A program made the translations under genes and the position numbers. A stretch of 8,285 bases of DNA from Gammaproteobacteria bacterium. Lineage in GTDB: Bacteria; Pseudomonadota; Gammaproteobacteria; Steroidobacterales; Steroidobacteraceae. Every line of letters starts with the position of its first letter. Within the stretch, counting starts at the first letter, position 1. The stretch is taken from contig PMNQ01000166.1 of NCBI GenBank assembly GCA_003162555.1, positions 1 to 8,285 on the forward strand, read 5' to 3'. Shown piece by piece: positions 1 to 6,522 of this stretch. A model generated the notes under the pieces. That model was not told the DNA's origin. It searched no databases and saw only the letters and a list, made by a program, of their open reading frames with translations.

Positions 1-133
1 TCGTCAGAGCCCAAACGCAATAAATCAGAGTTTCGGGAAAGCCATGATTGGCCGGCAAGCCCGTGAACGCACCCCAGACACCCCAGAACCCCAGGGTGAC
101 GAGAGCGTAGAACAGCCACGATCGTGAGCTCAT
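1..133 (-). CDS. DMT/EamA-like (sugar-permease type) inner-membrane transporter, N-terminal fragment
   Basis: Only the first 44 residues are in the window; the gene continues off the left edge. The readable protein begins MSSRSWLFYALVTLGFWGVW and continues with a short loop (GLPANHGFPETL) and the start of a second hydrophobic stretch (IYCVWALT). A positively charged start, a Trp/Gly-rich first helix and a following helix ending in WALT resemble the N-termini of EamA/DMT-type permeases, including the GRP sugar-permease-like group; that assignment is from memory of the family and not an alignment. The ATG at 131-133 has a GGGA-type ribosome site about 10 bases upstream and a good sigma70-like promoter further upstream. 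It is divergent from the receptor/alpha-galactosidase pair, which makes an inner-membrane sugar carrier plausible, but the substrate cannot be read from this fragment. Confidence 0.7.
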   Translation of the reverse strand, partial: MSSRSWLFYALVTLGFWGVWGAFTGLPANHGFPETLIYCVWALT

Positions 134-160
134 AGGTTCTGTCCCAGTATCAAGATGGTC

Positions 161-189
161 TTTATAGGCGAAACATCAATAACTTTCAA
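161..189 (-). promoter_or_regulatory. Promoter of the divergent permease gene
   Basis: Reading the minus strand, TTGAAA (184-189) is followed after exactly 17 bases by TATAAA (161-166). Both boxes are one mismatch from the sigma70 consensus at optimal spacing. Transcription would start near 154, leaving about 20 bases of leader before the ATG at 131-133. This is the best-formed promoter in the window. Confidence 0.65.
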
Positions 190-215
190 TAGAAAGCTTT
201 TAATATACGCGCAGC

Positions 216-227
216 AGGTCAAGACCT
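216..227. promoter_or_regulatory. Candidate operator: AGGTC-AA-GACCT inverted repeat
   Basis: A perfect 5-bp inverted repeat with a 2-base centre lies between the divergent promoters. It ends just where a -35 box for the receptor promoter (TATAAT at 251-256) would begin and lies upstream of the permease -35. The position suits a regulator controlling one or both directions. Short palindromes also occur by chance, and no regulator gene is in the window to pair with it. Confidence 0.35.
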
Positions 228-250
228 CATTATGCCTGGACAAAGATAAA

Positions 251-256
251 TATAAT
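251..256 (+). promoter_or_regulatory. Perfect -10 box (TATAAT) upstream of the TonB-dependent receptor gene
   Basis: TATAAT matches the sigma70 -10 consensus exactly, in the AT-rich part of the intergenic region. No good -35 is found at 16-18 bases upstream (the sequence there is near CATTAT), so the promoter probably needs an activator or is weak alone. Transcription from about 263 would give a leader of roughly 117 bases before the ATG at 380. An AACGTT core lies at 262-267 right at the predicted start point, reminiscent of LacI-family operator centres, but its flanks are not symmetrical. Confidence 0.5.
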
Positions 257-379
257 CGCTAAACGTTACTCTTGAAACTTCGATGTGTTTCGTTTATTTT
301 CCGCCTCAACCAATGCGTCGGCGGCTCGGCGCGACCTGATTTAGCTGCCAGCGCCGTGAGGCCACAGAGAGGGAATCCA

Positions 380-3334
380 ATGACTTACTTCCATATCCGG
401 ATGCGCGCAAGCACCTCATCGCTGGCGTGCGCAGCACTCATCGGCACCGCCCTCGCCTGGGCCGCATGGCCACAGTCCGTGAATGCCCAGGCCGCTGCGC
501 CCTCGGCAAAGCCCGCGGACCTCGAGGAAGTGGTGATCACCGGCCTGCGCGCCAGCCTCGAGAAGTCGCTGGACGTGAAGAAGAACGCCAGTGTAGTGCT
601 CGACTCCATCAATGCGACCGAATTGGGTCGCTTTCCCGACGCCGACGTCGCGGATTCCCTGGCCCATCTGCCGGGCATCACGATCACCCGCACCACGGGC
701 GGCGAGGGCCAGAAAATAAGCATTCGCGGATTGGACAGCAGCTACAACATCGTCACGCTCAACAATCGCACGCTGGCTTCGGACGATGACGGCCGCGACC
801 TGGCCTTCGACGTACTGCCCTCGGAAGTGATCTCCGCGGCCGACGTGCTCAAGTCACCCGAGGCATCGGCGCTGGAAGGCGCCATCGGCGGCGCCGTGAA
901 TCTGCGCACGGCCAGCCCCTTCGACAGTCCCGGCCTGCACGTGGGCGCACACGTTGAGGGCGACTACAACTCGATGACCAAGCTTTACGGCAGCAAGTAC
1001 TCTGCATTTGTTTCGAACACCTTTGCCGACCGCAAACTCGGTTTCCTGATCGGCGCCGTGGTCTCGAACAACAAACAGCGCAGTGACTCGCTGAACTACA
1101 ACACCCAGGCAACTGCCGGACCGCAGGACTTCCCGTATACCGGACTGGACCAGACCGTCCTGCCCTGTTGCATCGCCTTTGGTTCCATCTACGACACCAA
1201 GAAACGCAATGCATTGTCGGGCAGCCTGGAATGGCACCCGACTGACACTTTCACTCTGGTCGCCGACGGGTTGTGGACCCGGCTGCGCGACCCGCAGCGG
1301 GGTTACAACCTTGCCTACTACTTCCCCACCGACTCGGTCGGCACCGGGTGGAGCAACCCCACGATTGTCAACGGCCTGGTCACTGGAGTCACCGTCAACA
1401 ACTTCCAGCCGGAAATCGTCAACAACACCATCGACCGCAACGTCGACACCTCGCTCTATGGCCTCAAGGCTTCCTGGAAGCCCAGCGAACGCTGGGACCT
1501 CGGCCTCGATGTCTATCGCTCAACGGCGAACCGGCCCGAGGGCGGCAACGATACTTTCGTGACAGCGGGCCTGGTCACCGATCAGACCATAGCGCCGGAC
1601 ACGCTCATACTCACGGATCTCCCACATAGCCTGCCCAGCTACAACATCCTGGTGCCACCGAGCCAACTCGGACTGACTGCCTGCCCCGGCAATACCGCCA
1701 GCACCACGAACCCAGGCCAGTGCTCGTATGCAGCGTTGCTCAATTCCGGCGCGCTCAATGACAACAAGTTCTGGTCCACTCACTACGATGCGCTCAGTGG
1801 CACGACGGTCAACGACGCAGTCAAGAGCATTGCCTTCGATGGCGCCTACAATGCCAACGCCGGAGTGCTGACACGCATCAAGTTCGGAGTCGGCGATACC
1901 GAGCGCGAGAAATCGAAGACCGATGTGAGCAATGACTGGACCAACGGTTCCGGCCAGTACGGTTCCCTGTACCTGACCGCGGGCGGCGCCATCCAGCCCA
2001 ACCCCTACTCGTTCGGGTCGCAGGGCTTCAATGTGATTTCGATGGTCAGCCCGCCCAATTTCATGCAGGGCGCCGGCGGCGATTTTCCTACCACTCTGCC
2101 GGTACTGGACGTGCAACAGTTGCTGGCGTTCATGAAAAGTCTCGACGGCAAGCCCAATCCCCAGTTCTGCACCGCGTTGCCGTGCTCGCCCGACCAGCTT
2201 TTCAATTTCGCCAATACGCTTCCGCAGCCAAATCCTGCCAACTCTTACGACGTGACCGAGAAGACCCGTACGTTCTTTGTCGAGAGCCAGCTCGCTGGCA
2301 ACAACTGGTCGGGCAACATCGGTGTACGCGTGGTACGCACCACCACTTCTGCCACCTACGCGCAGACCATTCCCGTTTCGCTGTGGACCAACGATCCCAA
2401 TGCCTCCACGGTGACCTACACGCTGCAGTATTCTGGAGCGACCACGGTGACCACGCACAATACCTACACCCTGGCGCTGCCCTCGGCGAACCTGGCCTAC
2501 TGGCTGATTCCAGATCGTTTGCAGCTGCGCGCCGCGTTGGCTGAAACCATGCGGCGTCCAAACCTCAGCGAATTGGCGCCGAATTCCACCAACAACGCCA
2601 TCAACGGCGAGCCGACGTTGAGTTACAGCGGAACCGCGGGACTGAAGCCGGTCAAGGCTCGCCAGTACGACCTGTCGCTGGAGTGGTATTACCAGCCGCA
2701 CTCTGCGCTTACTGTCGGTCTCTACGGCAAAAAGATCCGCGACGACATCTTTACCATTTACACACCCGACGTGGACCTGGGAACGATCAAGTACGACGGC
2801 GGCCCACCGGGCACGGTGCCAGGCGTGCCGTTCCTGTGGAATATCACGGCACTGGCCAACAATCCCGCCACCAGCTCAATTTCGGGTGTCGAACTGACCT
2901 GGCAGCACTTGCTGGACAATGGCTTTGGTATCCACTTCCAGTACACGCATACGCACAGCGGCCCGATCAACAGCGCGCCGCCGACCACGATCTCGGTCTC
3001 GCTGATCTACGACAAGGGTCCGCTGAGTGCCGACATCAACTGGGACCACACCGCCGGCTTTGACGTGTTCAGTGGCGAAAGCACGGAAGTGCCGGGCTGG
3101 CCAGCAGTCGCCGATGCCTTTTCATGGTTGACCGCGAGCGCCCATTACAAGTTTGGACGCGGCTTTGAAGCCTATGTGGAAGGCAGGAACCTCACCAATG
3201 AGATTTCGCGCACCTACCTCAATGGCAATCCGCTGCTGCCCTGGTCCAGCGGCGCTCAAAACACCAGCGCGGTGGGCAATGGCTACGCTTCCTTTGGCCG
3301 GATGTTCGTCGCCGGCGTTGCGTATCGCCGCTAA
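380..3334 (+). CDS. TonB-dependent outer-membrane receptor (probable glycan importer)
   Basis: A 984-residue TonB-dependent receptor that would import a ligand across the outer membrane using the TonB-ExbBD motor. Residues 1-36 form a signal peptide with a probable cut after SVNA. A TonB box (EEVVITG, residues 49-55) follows, then a plug domain with typical motifs (SINATELGRFPDADVADSLAHL, ITRTTGGEGQKISIRGL, LKSPEASALEGAIGGAVNL), and a beta-barrel to the C-terminus, with the NLTNE motif near the end. The overall pattern matches the Xanthomonas/Caulobacter-type receptors. I chose ATG 380 because a purine-rich ribosome site (AGAGAGGGA, 365-373) lies just before it and a signal peptide begins there; the frame is open back to a TTG at 272, but that start would bury the signal peptide behind 36 extra residues. 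Cysteines occur in three close pairs (263/264, 435/448, 597/602), probably in surface loops. The downstream alpha-galactosidase suggests an alpha-galactoside ligand; this is inferred from context only. Confidence 0.95.
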   Translation: MTYFHIRMRASTSSLACAALIGTALAWAAWPQSVNAQAAAPSAKPADLEEVVITGLRASLEKSLDVKKNASVVLDSINATELGRFPDADVADSLAHLPGITITRTTGGEGQKISIRGLDSSYNIVTLNNRTLASDDDGRDLAFDVLPSEVISAADVLKSPEASALEGAIGGAVNLRTASPFDSPGLHVGAHVEGDYNSMTKLYGSKYSAFVSNTFADRKLGFLIGAVVSNNKQRSDSLNYNTQATAGPQDFPYTGLDQTVLPCCIAFGSIYDTKKRNALSGSLEWHPTDTFTLVADGLWTRLRDPQRGYNLAYYFPTDSVGTGWSNPTIVNGLVTGVTVNNFQPEIVNNTIDRNVDTSLYGLKASWKPSERWDLGLDVYRSTANRPEGGNDTFVTAGLVTDQTIAPDTLILTDLPHSLPSYNILVPPSQLGLTACPGNTASTTNPGQCSYAALLNSGALNDNKFWSTHYDALSGTTVNDAVKSIAFDGAYNANAGVLTRIKFGVGDTEREKSKTDVSNDWTNGSGQYGSLYLTAGGAIQPNPYSFGSQGFNVISMVSPPNFMQGAGGDFPTTLPVLDVQQLLAFMKSLDGKPNPQFCTALPCSPDQLFNFANTLPQPNPANSYDVTEKTRTFFVESQLAGNNWSGNIGVRVVRTTTSATYAQTIPVSLWTNDPNASTVTYTLQYSGATTVTTHNTYTLALPSANLAYWLIPDRLQLRAALAETMRRPNLSELAPNSTNNAINGEPTLSYSGTAGLKPVKARQYDLSLEWYYQPHSALTVGLYGKKIRDDIFTIYTPDVDLGTIKYDGGPPGTVPGVPFLWNITALANNPATSSISGVELTWQHLLDNGFGIHFQYTHTHSGPINSAPPTTISVSLIYDKGPLSADINWDHTAGFDVFSGESTEVPGWPAVADAFSWLTASAHYKFGRGFEAYVEGRNLTNEISRTYLNGNPLLPWSSGAQNTSAVGNGYASFGRMFVAGVAYRR

Positions 3335-3375
3335 GCCGGCCCGCATTGGGGGAGTGCTCACAACTGAGGGCTCAC

Positions 3376-5853
3376 GTGGCTGCGGGGCTCAGTGCGCTGC
3401 TTTGCAGCGCACTGAGCTGTGTACCCGCAGTCGCGGGACAGGGCTCGCAACTCGTGGACGCGGGCACCATCGAGAACGCCGAGCTGCTGGTACGCGCCGA
3501 GTCCGATAGCGGGCGGTACGCGATCCGGATGAAGGGGCAGCCGGTAGCTATTCGTGCCGGCATCGCAGCCCTGGTGGATCACCATTGGTTGCGCTCCAGC
3601 GAATATCCGCGACATCGGACGGTTCGATCATCGTTCAAAGACGAACTGGGTGCCGGCACCGAGCTGGTCACCACGCACTCTGGCCTGGCTGGAGTTCCAG
3701 AACTGGTGAGCGTAACCCGACTGCACACGGCTCCCGTGTTCCTGGAGGTCGCCGCCAGCATTCACAATACAACGGGCCGGCCACTGCGAGTCCAGGCCAT
3801 TCGCACACTCGACGCGGTTGGCGACCCCACACTGAGTCTCAATGCGCCCGACTCGTCGATCCGCGTGCTCTCGGACAGCTTCAGCGAAGACCGTCCCAGC
3901 ATGACTTTGCAGGACCTCGGTGCGGGCGGTACGAAGGTCCACACCGGTGTGGGCAGCCAGCTGCTGTTCAATCGGGCCAGCAGGCAGGGTCTGTTCCTGG
4001 GGGCGCTCACTTCGAACCGCTGGCTGACAGTGCTGCGCTTGCACGTGGACCCGCGCCTGCGGAAAGTCACTTCCTACGAAGTCGATTCCACCGGCACCAC
4101 GGAAATCATGAAGTCTTTCGTGCTGAGCTCGCCTGGACCGCGCGCTGCCGAGCCGGTCGAATTGAGCCTGCCGGTCAAATCTGGCGAATCGCTGACGTCG
4201 GAGCGAATGATGATCGGCCTTGGGCCCGACTACCACGCGCAACTGGAGCGATATGGCGAACTGGTCCGCCTGCTCCACCACGCGCGTGTGACGGCCCCAA
4301 CGCCAATGGGATGGTGGAGCTGGACGGCCTATTACCATGGCCTCAATGCGGATACGGCCCTGACGAATGCCGAATTCCTGGCGCAGCAGTTGAAAGATCT
4401 TGGCTACAACTACTTCCACATCGATGAAGGTTATGCCTACGCCCGCGGTGAATACACGATTCCGGATGCCACGCTGTTTCCGCAGGGTGTGGCGGCAGTG
4501 GAATACCAGGTGAGGGGCCTGGGTCTCATTCCCGGTATCTGGACAGCGCCATTCGAGGCTTCCCGTCGCTCATGGCTGTACAAGGAACATCCGGACTGGC
4601 TCGTGCGCGATGCCCATGATGTCCCCATCGAGATCGAGGGACCCGGCGCCAACGAGACCGTATACGCCTTGGACACCACGAACCCCGCCGTGCAGGAGTA
4701 CCTGCGCAAAACCTATGCGACCCTGGTCAACGATTGGGGTGTACGGTATATCAAGCTGGATTTCATGGACGATACCGCTGTCGAGGGCCATCGCTACCGC
4801 CCGGATACCACGGCCCTTGAAGCGCAGCGAATTGGCTTGCAGATCATTCGCGAAACCGTGGGTGACCAGGTGCTGCTCGACAAGGATGGCAGTCCCATGC
4901 TCAACCCTGTCGGCATCGTGGATATGGGGCGCACCTCCTGCGATACGGGACACACGTTCCAGGCGACCAGGGAGGCCGCCCCGGGGATTGCTGCCCGCTA
5001 CTACATGAATCGCAACTTCTTCATAAATGACCCCGATGCGTTCACGGTTTCACGGCAAACCATTCCTGAACAATCGTGGCACGAGAGCCAGGTGCCCATC
5101 ACGCTGGATGAAGCCAGGGCGTCGATTGCGCTCTCAGCCATATCCGGTGGCATGTTCGAGATCGGTGACGATTTGCCTACCCTGTTTGCCGACCCGGATC
5201 GCATGGCGTTGCTGAAGAATTCCGACCTCATTGCCATGGTGAAGCTCGGACGCGCTGCGACGCCGGTCGACCTGATGACCTATGCGTCGGCCGATGAAAT
5301 GCCCAGTGTCTTCCTGCTGCGCGAGGACGCGCGCCAGGCCGCAGTCATTCTGTTCAACTGGACCGACAAGCCACGCCTCCACACCCTGGCACTCGCCGAT
5401 CTTGGATGGACTGGCGCACGTGACACGCAGCTCGTGGACGTATTCGATTCAGGGAGCGTGGCGACCTTAAGCGCAGGCTCGTTGTCAGTCGAGCTGCCTG
5501 CGCATTCGGCCAGGATCTACAAGTTAATTGACAGGGCCATGCCGGCCATGGCACCGCAACTGCGCACCATTATCCCCACGGATGCCAGAGCCGGCGTCGC
5601 CGTCTGGCTTTCCGCACGGGACGAAGGGACAGTACCCGCACTCGCCTATCGCTGGGATTTTGGCGATGGCACCAGCACCATCGGCCCGATCGTGTCCCAT
5701 GCCTATACGCACGCCGGAGAATTCATGGTCCGGCTGACCGTCGAGGGCATGGAGGGGATACCGTTCGAGAACAGCTGGCCCATCCGGGTGAGTGGCGCGA
5801 TCGATACGGAGTTCAATGCAGACGCGAAGTCGCGGTTCCTGCCCGTGCACTAG
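3376..5853 (+). CDS. Secreted GH36-like alpha-galactosidase with C-terminal PKD domain
   Basis: An 825-residue predicted glycoside hydrolase of clan GH-D, most like GH36 (melibiase), which release terminal alpha-galactose with retention of configuration. Order: signal peptide (1 to about 23, AVA before GQG), N-terminal beta-sandwich (to about 300), TIM barrel with GWWSW (312-316), HIDEGY (348-353), the nucleophile motif KLDF (Asp462) and the acid/base motif RTSCD (Asp523), a C-terminal beta domain (about 630-720), and a PKD domain (about 727-805) with the WDFGDG hallmark at 760-765. The residue pair that binds galactose O4/O6 is usually Asp-Asp in this clan but is Asp350-Glu351 here. GTG 3376 is chosen because GAGGG lies 5 bases upstream; an in-frame TTG at 3346 would add ten residues and give the signal peptide a positive charge, so it remains possible. 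It follows the receptor gene by 41 bases and is probably cotranscribed. Its TAG stop is made jointly by a TA target site and the first G of a mobile element. Confidence 0.9.
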   Translation: MAAGLSALLCSALSCVPAVAGQGSQLVDAGTIENAELLVRAESDSGRYAIRMKGQPVAIRAGIAALVDHHWLRSSEYPRHRTVRSSFKDELGAGTELVTTHSGLAGVPELVSVTRLHTAPVFLEVAASIHNTTGRPLRVQAIRTLDAVGDPTLSLNAPDSSIRVLSDSFSEDRPSMTLQDLGAGGTKVHTGVGSQLLFNRASRQGLFLGALTSNRWLTVLRLHVDPRLRKVTSYEVDSTGTTEIMKSFVLSSPGPRAAEPVELSLPVKSGESLTSERMMIGLGPDYHAQLERYGELVRLLHHARVTAPTPMGWWSWTAYYHGLNADTALTNAEFLAQQLKDLGYNYFHIDEGYAYARGEYTIPDATLFPQGVAAVEYQVRGLGLIPGIWTAPFEASRRSWLYKEHPDWLVRDAHDVPIEIEGPGANETVYALDTTNPAVQEYLRKTYATLVNDWGVRYIKLDFMDDTAVEGHRYRPDTTALEAQRIGLQIIRETVGDQVLLDKDGSPMLNPVGIVDMGRTSCDTGHTFQATREAAPGIAARYYMNRNFFINDPDAFTVSRQTIPEQSWHESQVPITLDEARASIALSAISGGMFEIGDDLPTLFADPDRMALLKNSDLIAMVKLGRAATPVDLMTYASADEMPSVFLLREDARQAAVILFNWTDKPRLHTLALADLGWTGARDTQLVDVFDSGSVATLSAGSLSVELPAHSARIYKLIDRAMPAMAPQLRTIIPTDARAGVAVWLSARDEGTVPALAYRWDFGDGTSTIGPIVSHAYTHAGEFMVRLTVEGMEGIPFENSWPIRVSGAIDTEFNADAKSRFLPVH

Positions 5854-5882
5854 GGCCTGTCTACATTCAGTACGTCGATGCG
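5853..5882 (+). repeat. Left terminal inverted repeat of the MITE-like element
   Basis: Thirty bases from GGGCCTGT to TCGATGCG, inverted copy at 6013-6042, differing at six positions. The first G completes the TAG stop codon of the alpha-galactosidase gene. Weaker similarity (CTGC, then an AATT-containing block) continues about 15 bases further inward. Confidence 0.8.
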
Positions 5883-5955
5883 GCCCTGCGCAATTCTGGG
5901 CCGGCCCTGGAAGGTTGCGCTCAAAACGCTTCCATACGGCGTTGTTCGGCGCTTA

Positions 5956-5970
5956 CGTGGAATAACCACG
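5956..5970. repeat. Hairpin inside the MITE-like element
   Basis: CGTGG and CCACG form a perfect 5-bp stem around AATAA, near the centre of the element. GCG/CGC bases outside could extend it imperfectly. It could fold in RNA read from either flanking gene; there is no T-tract, so it does not look like an intrinsic terminator. Confidence 0.55.
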
Positions 5971-6012
5971 CTGCGCGCCTCGCGCCTTGCCTGAAAGCAA
6001 TTTGAGCAGCAA

Positions 6013-6042
6013 CGCATCGATGTTCTAAGTGTGAACAGGCCC
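6013..6042 (-). repeat. Right terminal inverted repeat of the MITE-like element
   Basis: Inverted copy of 5853-5882. Read on the minus strand it starts GGGCCTGTTCACACTTAG; that TAG (6025-6027) is the stop codon used by ratA, so this repeat encodes the last residues of that protein. Confidence 0.8.
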
Positions 6043-6462
6043 TATCTGGGCGCGCTTGACGAAGGCCTGCACCATCGAGGTGGCCGTGGCTTCGAGCAGC
6101 GGTTCGAGCAGTGCGGCCTTCAGCGGATTGGAGAATTCGAACTGCAGTTGCAGCTCGATGCGGCAGCCGTTGCTGGCCACCGGCGTGAAAGTCCACAGGC
6201 CATGCAGCGCTCGTAACGGTCCCGACACCAGTTCCATGCGGATCTCGCGGTGCGGCGTCAGGTGATTGCGCGTCGTCAGCTGTGTGCTCAATGGACCGCG
6301 GTGCACCTTCATGCGCGCGACGATTTCACGCTCGTTCTGCATCAGGATCTCGGCGCTCGAGCAGCCCGGCACGAATTGGGGGTAACTGTCGATGTCATTG
6401 ACGAGCGCGTACACCTGCTCGGGCAGGCGTGCCACCAGCGCCGAGCGCGTCAGGGTTTTCAT
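6025..6462 (-). CDS. ratA: RatA-type START/COQ10-domain protein
   Basis: A 145-residue protein of the RatA/COQ10 (START-like, polyketide cyclase) family. Family hallmarks seen: start MKTLTRSALV, then residues VYALVNDIDSYPQFVPGC, the strand region LSTQLTTRN, GPLRALHGLWTF, and the C-terminal helix ATSMVQAFVKRA. E. coli RatA is described as blocking 70S ribosome association, while its eukaryotic relatives bind coenzyme Q; which role applies here is unknown. ATG 6460-6462 has GGGAA 5 bases upstream and matches the usual family start. It is divergent from smpB with 60 bases between starts, the arrangement common in gammaproteobacteria. After KRAQ the frame enters the right inverted repeat of the MITE-like element, which replaces the normal tail with IGPVHT and the stop. 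The rnfH/ratB gene that often follows is absent. No convincing promoter is seen (TTGAGT-17-CAGACT is weak). Confidence 0.9.
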   Translation of the reverse strand: MKTLTRSALVARLPEQVYALVNDIDSYPQFVPGCSSAEILMQNEREIVARMKVHRGPLSTQLTTRNHLTPHREIRMELVSGPLRALHGLWTFTPVASNGCRIELQLQFEFSNPLKAALLEPLLEATATSMVQAFVKRAQIGPVHT

Positions 6463-6510
6463 AGGGTTCCCAGTCTGGAGTAAGGGCGCGGCCGACTCAA
6501 CCCGGACGCG

Positions 6511-6516
6511 TACAAT
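6511..6516 (+). promoter_or_regulatory. -10 box of smpB, implying a leaderless transcript
   Basis: TACAAT ends 6 bases before the smpB ATG. Normal spacing from a -10 box to the start point would put the first transcribed base at or next to the A of the ATG (6523). No ribosome site precedes the ATG, which fits. No good -35 is present at 16-18 bases upstream (GC-rich sequence), so the promoter call rests on the -10 box alone. Confidence 0.45.
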
Positions 6517-6522
6517 GCGCCG

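Larger units (their letters stand above)
5853..6042. mobile_element. MITE-like element, 190 bp, with 30-bp terminal inverted repeats and TA target duplication
   Basis: The element starts GGGCCTGT and ends ACAGGCCC. The inverted repeats match at 24 of 30 positions, the outer 8 and the inner 8 (TCGATGCG) being perfect. TA lies directly outside each end (5851-5852 and 6043-6044), as expected for IS630/Tc1-mariner-type transposition. No transposase is encoded, so it would be non-autonomous. Inside are a 10-bp palindrome GGGCCGGCCC (5898-5907) and a hairpin CGTGG-AATAA-CCACG (5956-5970). It lies between the convergent ends of the alpha-galactosidase and ratA genes and overlaps both coding ends. 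The family assignment is inferred from ends and target site only. An unrelated intergenic palindromic repeat of REP type is the alternative. Confidence 0.75.

Noticed and set aside
272..379. Upstream extension of the receptor reading frame from a TTG
   Set aside because: It adds 36 residues before a good signal peptide, has no ribosome site, and starts almost on top of the predicted transcription start; ATG 380 has a clear ribosome site.
1520..2701. Long minus-strand open frame (393 codons) inside the receptor gene
   Set aside because: Antisense to a well-supported TonB-dependent receptor; composition is low-complexity Arg/Gly/Val typical of a GC-rich shadow frame, with no recognisable motif.
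3628..4419. Long minus-strand open frame inside the alpha-galactosidase gene
   Set aside because: Antisense shadow of a conserved enzyme with intact catalytic motifs; no domain pattern.
5898..5970. Terminator for the alpha-galactosidase operon within the element
   Set aside because: Stems are present but no T-rich tract follows on either strand.
5921..6196. Minus-strand frame covering much of the MITE-like element and the end of ratA
   Set aside because: It overlaps ratA in another frame, has no transposase motif and arises from the GC-rich repeat; the element seems non-coding.
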